Positions 44,276 through 55,300 of a stretch of DNA of 64,000 nt are shown here, in pieces; within the stretch, counting starts at the first letter, position 1, and each line of letters begins with the position of its first letter. A model generated the notes under the pieces. That model was given only the letters and a program-made list of their open reading frames with translations, made no database searches and had not been told where the DNA came from. Source of the DNA: Ancylostoma caninum (taxonomy: Eukaryota; Nematoda; Chromadorea; Rhabditida; Ancylostomatidae); assembly GCA_037903475.1 (NCBI GenBank), contig JBAJFG010000336.1, positions 483,337 through 547,336 on the forward strand, given 5' to 3'. Position numbers and translations under genes: made by a program.

Positions 44276-47098
44276 TGTGGGTATCACAGATATCTGAAAT
44301 TTACACTACGACTTGGGAAGTTATTATATGTATCCAAAGATCGAGGTGAAGGAATGAAAAAGGAAGAAGAAGAATGTTGCACACGAAGTTAAGGATCACA
44401 CTGCTATAGGTTGGGAGTAGGACGGAAGAATTGATCTGGTCTAAAATACTTGGAGCTTGTAGATTTTCCATAACTACCAGGAATATAGAGCAGGATATCT
44501 CAAGTGCATCATTCGCTCAAGGTGCCAGAGATGTGAAGACGTTGGAGTGGTCCTATGGATTCGACTGATTGTAATCAATCATAGTTTCTCCATACTCAGA
44601 CAATTTTTCGGAAGGACCGCAGCGGAAAACCAGATGAACCGACAGGTAACCTGCCGTCCTTCCGGTTTCCTGCTGCATTTCTTCCAAATAGCTGCTGGGG
44701 TCCTTCCGAATGGCTACGGGGATGTGCGCACCGATTTCGCAGAAATTCGTTACGCAACCAGTTCACTCTCGAGGGACCACCACGCGGCGATACCCTCAGC
44801 AAAAATGACAACCTCGCTTGGGGTCACTGGCTTTACGATCCGATACACTCGTACACCCTATTTCCCATGTGAAGCTCGAAACCACAGAATTCTTGTTGGT
44901 CGCAGCAAAACGGAGCTCCGTACATAAGAAGGGTATGGTAACGCTCTTTCTCTCTTCTGCATTCTGCTGCGGTCCTTCTGCAAATTTTTATCTCTGTTTC
45001 TCTCGCCTCTTAACCACATAACCGCAATCTCTTCCTGCTGCGGTCCTTCCGATATTTTGTCTGAGTAGGTGTTTTTACTATATGTAAACGTGCTCAGAAG
45101 GCAAAGCTCGTGTATTAATACTCCATTTCTTTCAGTAACTCTGTTCAAAACTTGACGGTGCATTATTTCCAAATATTTGGTAAAATTCAGAGACCGTTGC
45201 TGGACGTATATATCGGGTAGTTCTTTTTCAATTCCTCACTTGATTGACGATTCAATAAACGCATATTTTAAATAATCTAAGTTGGAAGCCTATTTTTTGA
45301 TAACCTTAATCAGGCCGCGCCCCTTTTTTTTGACGCCGCCGGTGGCCGCTGCCACTGTTCTGGTTCTGCACGTTCAGAACCATGAGTAATTTATCGTTGG
45401 TTTCGGTTACAATAGCTAACCAGTTTACCAGTTGTGATGGCAAAATGGGGTGAATAAGTTACATTTTTTTTTCAGAATAAGTTACAGCATTGTAGAATAG
45501 TAGTCTGATCGAAAACCCATTTAAAAGAATAATGGCTGGTGGGGGGGGGGGGGGGGGGAAGATAGCTAAGAATACCATAAAGACATGAGGATTTCATCGA
45601 CACAGCCACAATGGGTCTTTTTTCTTTGAAGATTTTTCCTACGTTTAGATTTCTTCCGTTCCAGCGCTTCGGCGCCCATTAACTAACACATAAATAAGTA
45701 GATGAATAAATAAATACAAATGAGTAATTTGAGCTTATGGCATGAACCTTATGCCTTAAAATTTAGTCAAAGTAAACGAATGTGGTATGTGATTGGGGAA
45801 GTCTCAATACTGATAAACGAATGGTTGGTGTGCATGTGAAAATGCCTAGTAACAAAGAAACTCGGTTGCTGGGTCTCTGTGCTGAAAATACAGGAGCCTA
45901 GACGGGTTTAGATACACATGCTAGTTTTTCATTCTTTTTTTTTTGGAACTTCTAGCAGGGTCGTGGTGTACTGGCGCATAGGATAACTGGCTCCTATCCT
46001 CACATTTATTGTAGATGTGGAGGAGTCTAGTCTCTTGGATTCTGGTCCAGTGACATTTATAGGTTTTATCAGCAATTATAATGATTCTGGAGCGATCAGA
46101 CTGTTAGGAGACCCCCCTCCCTATTTGGATGATGCGCTTACTATAACCGGCACAGAAGGTCATAATGGAACACACATTTAAGGCTTTGAGAGCGTTCTGA
46201 TGCAGATATCAGAGCACTTCGGTAATCAACCAGCCATTAGGTCATTCGTTCGGTTAGAGGGGCAAGAAGTAAGCTTCATGCTGGACCAATGACAGTCACA
46301 GTCTGTTTCGAAGGAGCAGGAACGTGGAGAGATGCCAAAGAGAAAAAGAACGCAGGAAAGTGTATGGTGTTCGGAGAGGAGTGCGAGAAAGTAAACAGTC
46401 AACATCCATCGGCTTCAAAACCAAATATGTTATACATCCCTATCAAAAATATTGAGTCCGTTTTTCTTCAACCCTTAGATATGAGGATGTTTTCAAGGAC
46501 ATGAGATGAGGAGACTGAAGGGATGCAGTCACTTGGTGCAGTTATCATATTGAAAACTTGATTCCTACTTTTTTAAGGATAAACATTGGAGCGGTGAAAA
46601 GACTGTTTCGCATGACAGGTTCACTTCCAAGTTGACCAACGTCCACAGATAACGAGGGAGTAATTGCGTTTGAAGGCAAACAGAAGCGAATTGATCCTCG
46701 TACCCGAGACAGGTGCACCAGAGTAATAAAATCTTGGGATACTCGCTTTCACAGTAGCTTGAAGTAAAAGTATTTGTAATACGAAACCAAAACAAGCTGT
46801 ATGCGCCCTGCGGAGGCTTTATATGGTTCATTCCTTCCGTTCTTCTCTAGCACATGAACCCCGAGCAATCGATGCGCAACGTTGTGCAATAGTTCGTAAA
46901 AAACCACTGTGCGATGACTCACTAACCGCTGCATGGCCGAGTTCGCATGCACTTGCACGCGTGTTGTCGTCATCTTGCTGAGTTCTTAGGAAAATGTTTA
47001 CTTAGAAACACGAAGACATGTTGATATTGATACGTGAAAGATAAAGGTTGAATTTCGGTATGTTGACAGATTAAGTAATATCACTGAAGCTTCCGGAC
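44276..47098. repeat. 5' flank of copy 2 and repeated intergenic module (unit 2)
   Basis: Bases 44600-45060 carry the dispersed GCTGCGGTCCTTCCG motif as in unit 1. Bases 45180-47098 match 27600-29780 and 200-1970. The poly-G run at 45541-45558 is the longest. The possible second-gene exon is 46749-46973. Confidence 0.6.
46749..46973 (-). CDS. Possible exon of a second repeated gene (unit 2)
   Basis: Minus frame from ATG at 46973 (MTTTRVQVHAN), open for 74 aa, about 90 percent identical to 1703-1927. Relatives at 57960-58060 and 58812-59030 are diverged but share the LLHNVAHRL-like core. No complete gene model could be built; family unknown. Confidence 0.35.
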   Translation of the reverse strand: MTTTRVQVHANSAMQRLVSHRTVVFYELLHNVAHRLLGVHVLEKNGRNEPYKASAGRIQLVLVSYYKYFYFKLL

Positions 47099-47320
47099 CA
47101 GGGCTGTGCGTTACTAAAGTAACGAATTAACGCGTTAACGCCAAACGGCCATTTTAGGCCTAACGTAACGAATTAACGAAAACCCCTAAAAATCCGTTAG
47201 GATCCATTTCGTGACCAAATAGTATCTGAGATGCATACTCTTCTCGCTTTATACAACTTTCTCGCAATGAACAGCAGATTATACGCATAATCACGACGAT
47301 AGTGAAATATGATCTTTTAA

Positions 47321-48720
47321 CTAGCGCCCCTTCGGGACGCTAGAAAGTGGGGTGGGGCAGCCACTTGAGGTATGTGCAAAAGCTTCACACGTGTGAAATG
47401 CTTAAAAATCAGCAAAAAAGCAAAACTAATCATTAGCTGAGCTCAAATACGAAATTCTCCTTATGAGTTGCGTATACTCTATGGGTGTAGCCGCTTCGCC
47501 AACGTCGGGCTTCGAGTCTTCTCGCCATCCTAGCCTTGCTTGCAAATTCTTAATCCCGCATCTACATGTAAAGCTAATTTCCGATGCACTGATAATACCT
47601 ACTCTTTTTTGTCACATGGACCCGTTATGAACGGCCAACAGAGAGGAAGAAGAGATAATCGCCTGAGATACGAATGAGCGCGTAGCGTGATCCTACTCCA
47701 TCGACAGACATGCATCTTGGCGCTTATCTCACTGTTGGGCTAGGGCAGACCCATCCTCCATTTGTAGATTTGTATCCTGGCGTTCTTCCCGCTACTGGGC
47801 CAGCGCCCAGTTGCGAGAAGAACGCCAGGATACAGATCCATCGGTGGGACTCCTGTCCCGGCGCTTTCTCCACTAATCGGCCCCCAGTCTCTATCCATGG
47901 ACCCGTATCCTGGCGCTTTCTCCAGTATTGGGCCAAAGCAGACCCAATCCCCATCCGTGGACTCGCTGCCTGGCACTTCCCGTCAATGGGCCCCTGCAGA
48001 CCCAATCTCCATCGATGGACCCGTATCCTGCCGTTTTTCCGCTATTCGGCCACGGCAGACTCTTTCTCGATCGGTGGACACCTATCATGATGTTTTTCTG
48101 GACTACGAGGCCCCGGCTCATCTGTCCTTGGAAAGTTTGATCAATTGCACAAGTTGCACAACTGATTTCAGAGAATGTCACAACAGCTTATTATGACGCG
48201 TCCTCACCTCGTGTATTTGATTATATTTTTCAAAAACAAGCGGATCCTCATGCTGCATAACTCCCAAGGGACCTCAAAGAGAGGTGTGCAAGGAGCATAT
48301 CCCAAGCGAGGACACCGAGTGAATCCTTCGATACATCCCCCATGGTATTCACACTTCTTTTCGAAGTGATTATCCTCCACTGTTCCAAAGCTGAGTGAAG
48401 TCAGCAACAAAGCTCCGCCGAGGGGCGACACTGCTCCGTACATTGCTGCTACGCATCGTCAAATCGTTGCAAACATTGTCTCGCCTGGAGGGCTCGAGAC
48501 TGCTAAACGGGGTCCCACCGCGAAATCCCGAATGCACCCGACTTCCACTACGTCTATACACCTATGACGAAACATCGGCCGAATGCCCCATCAGCTTCGC
48601 ATCCTCGTGAGGCACAGTCTATAACTGAGTCTTACGGCGAGCGCATGTGATCACGTGCTAGTCCCCCTTCGTCTGCGCTCTAGAAAATTTTGTTGCACTA
48701 CCATGATTTATATAAGAGGA
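47321..48720 (-). mobile_element. Non-autonomous Helitron, second family, inside the hAT MITE
   Basis: On the minus strand it begins TCCTCTTATATAAATC and ends with a GC-rich hairpin (AGCGTCCC GAA GGGGCGCT) closing in CTAG. The host MITE reads GATCTTTTAA on one side and TATCAGTC on the other, and joining them restores the unit 0 sequence exactly with no duplicated base. Insertion between A and T without a target duplication, 5' TC and 3' CTRR are diagnostic of Helitrons. It is 1400 bp with no Rep/helicase ORF. The hairpin abuts the end, rather than sitting ~10 bases in. Confidence 0.8.
47710..48100. repeat. Degenerate ~57-60-bp minisatellite related to the 59-bp one
   Basis: Units read GGACCCGTATCCTGGCGCTT, TCTCCAGTATTGGGCC, GCAGACCCAATC and recur about every 57-60 bp from 47710. 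They align with the 59-bp unit of 15815-16075 (GGACCCGACTCCAGGCGTTT, CCCCACTTTTGGAC, GCACCCTTATC). One unit near 47803-47840 is inverted and can pair with its neighbour. Confidence 0.65.
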
Positions 48721-48904
48721 TATCAGTCAGGGAACTCGACTGCTTGTTAAAGCTGATGAAACGTATCAAAATATTCAAAAATCCGTCTTCTGACGAATTA
48801 ATGGATTAACGAATTAACGCATTAACGCGTAACGGCAATTTCTGGCCTAATGTAACGAATTAAAGGATTAACAAACTCTAAATTTTTTCTAACGCACAGC
48901 CCTG

Positions 48905-49328
48905 ATTCGGGTCCAAGCTCTTGTGCCAACAATGGACCAAAGGTGTAAAAAAATTGAGATTTAAAAAGTAATGCTTCCACTCATCCGAATGGAGAGATGT
49001 GGGAAAACTTCCTCCACCCACCTATCATAGTAATTGCTTATCCATAACTCTTACATATGTAGGAGAACTCAAAAATTATGTCACTTTTATACAGGATCAC
49101 TTTCACCCTGGAAATACAATAACTTTGGCAGAAATATTTATCTCTGCTGTTATTTATGTAATTCTGTAGCAAGAAATGTGATATCTGATTCTAAAAACAC
49201 AAGTATCTGTACATACATGCAAATCTGAGCGAATGTGAAATGATCACTGAGACAGTGTCATCGGCAGTGAGAAGATACCCCTGTGAAGGCTTCTATGGCT
49301 TCAGCGAATGTGAGAAAAAGGTGAATGC
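48905..49328 (-). other. Conserved 3' flank or 3' UTR of copy 3
   Basis: Bases 49034-49328 match 30322-30640 and 60850-61087 at the ends of copies 2 and 4. No coding sequence was seen. Confidence 0.45.
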
Positions 49329-52300
49329 CTAGACTGTAACGGTGTGCTGATGAAACAAGTTGATCAGTGCATCTGTTGCCTCCTCCAGCTCTTTCACTCT
49401 CATTACGACAAGATCCCTGAAATGTTTCTTATTCCACTATTTCCACTTTGATGCCTTGAATTCCTGGCCAAAAAAGAAAACCTATGAAATCTACCGTGGT
49501 GCCCAGGTCTCGTGTTGCAATGTGAGCATTTTCTGGAAAAGTGTCGCTACTGCCTTTTTCAAGCGCTGGTGCTTGTTGTAGCCGTCAAGGTAGAGCCAAG
49601 CGGTGCAGTTTTCAACCAAGTACAATGCCTGAAGATCGGTAGAATGAAAATAATAGGTAGACGAAAATAAGCAAGAAGGATCTCACCGTATTCCGAATGT
49701 CATTTGCTTCACTTTGTTCTGCTTTCAATGTGAATAATTTGGACATATTTCTCTCAAAATCCTCCCTTTTAGAAATTTCGAACCTTTGATTCCTTGCTTC
49801 TACACAGATCTGAAACTCAACGGGTGAATCGTGCTCTAAAGAATTGAGACATTGAAATGCATTACGAACACTGGCAACATCTTTCCTAATCAATCGTTTG
49901 GCTTCGAGCACGCCCACAGTTCGAATACCCTGAAAATACCAAATTTAATAAAAAAAATACTGCAAGCATCACCCAAAAAGGCCTGATTTTTTGAACTAAC
50001 ACACTCGTCGCAATACTTCATATCCGCAGCCAAGGCCCTGATGTGTTGCCACATTCTGGGTGAAAGAGGAGACTCGTAAGTGTGGCGGTGATAGAATTGA
50101 CCATCATCCGTGTGATTCCATCCACATGGGTAGTTTGGGTAATTGGGGCAGAGGTAAGGATATAAGGACGAATCTCCCGGTACCTATATGAGGACGCGTT
50201 TTGGTAACTGGAAGCTTTTCTCAGGAGTGTTTTAGCCATGAATGTGTTGTAGACTAACTTGATAAACAGTTTCGCAGTCACAGCACAATCGTAACTCCTT
50301 TTCGCTGTAGATGTAATCTTTGTCGAAGAGATCTGAAAATAAAGTGGAAGATATCGCATCTTTGTGCGACTCACTCTCAGCACCGGCTATTTCAGCAGGC
50401 GTGTCGATAAAACCAACCCAAAATTGGAACGATATGTCAGTGATCTATTTTGATCCGATGTACTTAATGTGTTGTTCTTTGACCGTTTCTTGTGCATAGA
50501 AATGTGAGAAATTTGATTTACTGATTTCTACAGTTATTCGCTTATTATCTCACGCATACATCTGTAGAAATGTACATAGTCTGTCGAAGGCATATAAGAG
50601 AACACGCGTCTTGCTCATACATCGCGTCGTTTCTCTCATATCTCTCATTTTTTGTATTTAATCAATTTATTCATTTAGTTTGGTTGTTTTTGTTCATAAT
50701 TCACAGTTAGTTTCGCGTTCCTTTTTTTCGTTTAATGTACGAATGTATGAAAAATAATATAAAGGTTTAATTCCCCAAGTCTGAGGTACATCCGCGTGGC
50801 GCTAGCAAGTGCTAGTCAGGGCGAGCTACCCAGTTCGAGTTAACCCCGCGTTCGCGCTAAGGCGAACACAAACTATGTACATAACTTGACGTTGGGTAAC
50901 ATTTTGGATGTTAGGTACTAGGTATTTCTGACATTGAACTCACATTGAGTATCCCATCGTTCAGACCAACGTTTGAACTGCTCACAGCTCATTGGCCAAT
51001 GAGGTTCCCAATTGCAGAGATAGCACCAAGCACATCCACAGACAGAACACGTACAGCTGTAGCTGTTGAACTCTGAACAACTGATTTTTCATTTCCATGA
51101 TGACCAGTAGATCAAACTGAAAAGAATCGCTGTTACCGCATTTTTCGGTTACAATAAGAAGTGCTAGACAGTTGGGACACTGTACGAATACCATATGAGG
51201 ATAATCCAAGCAATTGAAGAACGCGAAGGATTTCTAAACAACAGGCTTTATATAGAGGAACGTTTCTAGAGTCCATCTACAATTACAGTATCGACGCAGA
51301 ATGAATTTATACATATGAAATCACTCTACCTTAAGCAGTAGAGAAACAACAGGCAGTGGTACAATTGCATAAAGCAGTTCAAGTGGTGAAATGCCAGAAG
51401 CAGTAACAATCTGGAAGAGAACAAATTACGAAAAGGGGCAGACGGTAGCCGTAGGAGTGAAATGATGCAGAAATTACCCTCACCGGTATTTCCAGAGGAA
51501 ATTGATTTAATCGAAGCTGGGACGTAATGAGTGAGGCGATACATTCCCTGCAGATCATTCCATCGTGAGATAGGAACAGGTCGGTCTTGTTTGTGAGGCG
51601 ACAACAGCAGCATTTCACGGGGATTTCCTGAAACAAATGCTCTTTCCACTGAATAATCGCTATTTTAGGTATAGTCACCGCTTCGCTGCGAGCCTCCGAT
51701 TTGGAATCTGAACTTTTCGGAGCATAGAACTGATGCAAATAATCCAACTGCTCTCGATCACCGCATTTAGTCGCCTGAAACAACGATAAAATGCTGGATA
51801 TTCCTAATAGGGTGATTTTGATGAAAGAAAAACCTACAAGAGGAGCTATTTTTTTACTATTCACGCCAGCCTTGAAACATTCACTGAACATGGCAAATCG
51901 ACTTGTTCGCTTTTCTGACTCTTCCTTCCCTCTAAAATTGAGGATGCTCGATTGAATTAGAGATTTGGATTATTTATCTGATGCATCAACATTTTTGCTT
52001 AGCATGACTGCCAAATTGGTTTTTATATATTATTTTCTGAATTGTTTTTTTGAAAAAAATCAGGGGTGGTAGTAAACCTACTGAAACTGTCAGTTAACGA
52101 AGAACATTAACTGGCAGCTAACTCCCAGCTTACGGGGAACTGCGGGAGTGTAATGTAAGCTTCATTGGCCCGAACATGGTTCTCTAAGTACGATGCGTAA
52201 AAACTATGACGAAACAGGGAAAATACTTGCAGGTAAACTCACAGTTCGAAATCGAACTATGAGCTCACCGTCACGTCGAACTTGCTCCCAGTATGAAACG

Positions 52301-55300
52301 ACGAGGACGCGGTGAGCGAAAGAGTGTGCGGCGCGCGAGGCGCAGACGGCGATCTCGTCGTTTCACGAAAAAGTCCTCCAGAGGACTTTTTGCTCATGGT
52401 TTGAGTTCATCGTTGTAGCCAGTCGAGCGTGCACTGACTCCTTTTTAGTGAAGACACATTTCCGGGTACACCCAGCTGATCGATGTTCCCACTGTCTCGA
52501 TCACCATGATCTTCCGTCGGAGATCATCGGTGACTCCAATCTCCTCATGGCTGATTCCGACAGCTGAGCCCTACTCCTTCCTAAATTGAATCCCACATAT
52601 TTTATGGGCTTGGAACTACATCTTTGAGCTTAATGCATCAAAGTTAGGTTATGCGGGAAGAGATTCACTGGCCGATGAGGGTATAATGATCACATAAGGT
52701 CCCGTTTGCACTCGAAGCCCTGGTTCAGAGGTATGACGGCATACTCCGAAGACAACGAGTATTCCATTTGTGAAGGTTCGAAACCTCTAAGAATTTGAAG
52801 GTTTTGCAAGAGCCTCATCATCCAAAGACCACAGTTGTCAGTTAGCTCCTAGCTAGTTCATAGTTACAAACCAGAGCTGAAGTTCCCGCGACCTTCTACT
52901 CATCGTTTCGCCGCCGTTCCAGGAGGTTTACTACCACCCCAGGTTTTTGAATGACAGGTGTAGCTATACTTCAACTACATATTTAGAATAGTTGAATTAT
53001 ATCTCAATGCCAATTCCAGGGATTCTACAGACTGCCTCTTTTCGAGCACGCAATACGAGAACATCGCAGGTAGTGCCGAACTTACGGGAATTTCAATGGA
53101 GAAACTATTGAAAGCTTCTGGGAGGGCACCTGGGAAACATCTGGCAGTGACTCCAGCTACGCTTTTCCACTATTTTCAAAGGGGATGTTGGTCTTTTGCA
53201 TCACATTATCTCCAATTGATCTAATCCTTTAAGGAAAGCAAATACATCGCTACATATTCAGTTTACACAGCTGCCAATTTTTTCAGGGATGTTTTAGCCA
53301 CAGGACTTCCTCTTGTGCTTTTTTGTGGCGAAATACAGGATTTATTGCAAGCTTCTCAATAACTCACCTTATGGTTCCTTTGGTAATGAATTCCACTATT
53401 TCTGGAAACAAAGACGGGAATTCCTTCCTCTTTTTTTCTTTTATGACATGAAGGAGATCATCTCTTGAAGTAGTTGAAGCATAGTGCGAGTCGGTGCTTA
53501 CACGAACCCTTAACATCTATCTTGTTTCGATCAGTTAAGTTTTCTGAAGTTAACGGTGTCCTGGCTACCTCAGGATCCGACGATTTCGGTCCTCTTCGAA
53601 GAATACGTGGAGCGTTGCCTTGTTGAATAATCTGCCCGAAATTGACACCCGGCACGGATCAATCCAGGTTGTGTCGAAGCAAAACGGTACAAGTTCTAGC
53701 ATCTGAAAATAGAACATCATGCAGGGTTATGAAGATCCTAAACTATAGGCTGAAGAGAAATTTCTAACAGTTCTTTGTATTTTATTTCGAAGAAAAAGCT
53801 TTCAACAAGCGAATAGAAACTTTTTCAACAGTATGACTACCACTACTATCACAGACTTCCTGTCAATATTTGGGCAAATTGAGAATGGCAGTCTGGTAGA
53901 ATGAGGAGGAACCCTTGTCGAAAAAAATCTATGCTGGTTCGTCTTCAGGTGCTTGTTGGCGCCGGTTCTTCCCGGAGACCATTGCAGCCTAGGCCTGGCT
54001 TTATCGCGGAGGAAATAAAATTTGCCGAACTTCACAAGAAAAGCCAGCGCGAAGCGTTCCAATCGCCACAGTACAACCCTGCTGTTACTGCTTTATTATT
54101 TGCAACATATGCAGCACCATCAAATGCTCAGAGCACCTTTGGGTGTAGTTCACCAGAAACTGCTTGGACTCCGTGTTCACGTGAACTGAGCCACTGGTGG
54201 GACATTGACATAACTTCTCAAATTCTCATTACCGTTGTCCAGATGCTCCACTCCATTGCTGGGTCCCTCCCAGGACAGAAGACGTTCGCAGTTATCGAAC
54301 TCGGTCTTGCACAAGGTAAGTCAAGGCACAAGGTCAGCACGTGTGCAATCCATGCGACTAATTTTCTTGTTTTTTTTTTCGAATGCACAGAGTTGAGGCT
54401 ACGTAGTCTTATGGTTAAAGTTGAATTACTCGCCCATGACGTCTTCTAGAGATCGGCTCTAACGAATTCTTCCAGCTCTGCTTCAGTGATAACAGGTGGT
54501 AGACCAGAACTGCGTGAATTCGTCTTCACGTACTATCTACTCTCTTTTGGAAAAGACAAACTTTCGCCTTGTAGTGGCAGCACAAATGACGATCAGGGCC
54601 ATCACTTGCCGTATATTCATGGCGGCTCACTGTGCCGAAGAGTCAACTCATGCAGTGGAATGGTCCGAGGTGGTTATTTTGTGGGCGTTGGTTTATTGCT
54701 AATTGCGAGCAAATACATAGCACTTACTCCAAAAATGATTAACAGCTTAGATAACAGAATTTGCTTACATGTTTCCTGCTATGTAGGAGTTCCAAAGATA
54801 TCCGTAAACGACAGAATAAAGAAAAAAAGCGCTCAAAAGTTTTCTCTTCAACCTAGGACAAGGCTCCTCCTAAGCAACTAGCCTCTTTCTTCAAATCGAA
54901 GCCTTCCATTCGCTCAATGTCGAACTCGACAATTTCGAAAATGTGTGGAGCATTGATAGCTTCACCTATTTCAACGAGACTTACTGGAGTTGCTGCCAGA
55001 TGCTGAATGTATGTAGTGAGATGATTTTTCTATCAACATTAATGCTGACATGGACGCTACCTCTTCTGATAAGTCGTCAACAAACTCTGAGATATTTACC
55101 CTAGGCCTCTTTGGCATCACAGCTCTGTTGCTTGCAAGAAAATCTCTCAGAGTTATTTTCCTGCAAAAACACATCTCAAGATGAATATGGAAAATAGAAG
55201 TTTCTTCCATGTGTTACCGTGGATTCTCATCCAAGTCGCGTTCATTGTTTTCTTCAATGGTTCGTTCCACGGGGTCATTACTTTCGTAGTCGGAGTAGTC

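Larger units (their letters stand above)
47099..48904. mobile_element. hAT-type MITE split by a Helitron (unit 2)
   Basis: Same element as 29781-30191: starts CAGGGCTGTGCGTTA and ends with its exact complement TAACGCACAGCCCTG. Without the Helitron at 47321-48720 it would be 406 bp. Confidence 0.75.

Noticed and set aside
47710..48100. Regularly spaced repeats considered as a CRISPR-like array
   Set aside because: Whole units repeat without unique spacers, inside a Helitron in a eukaryotic genome.
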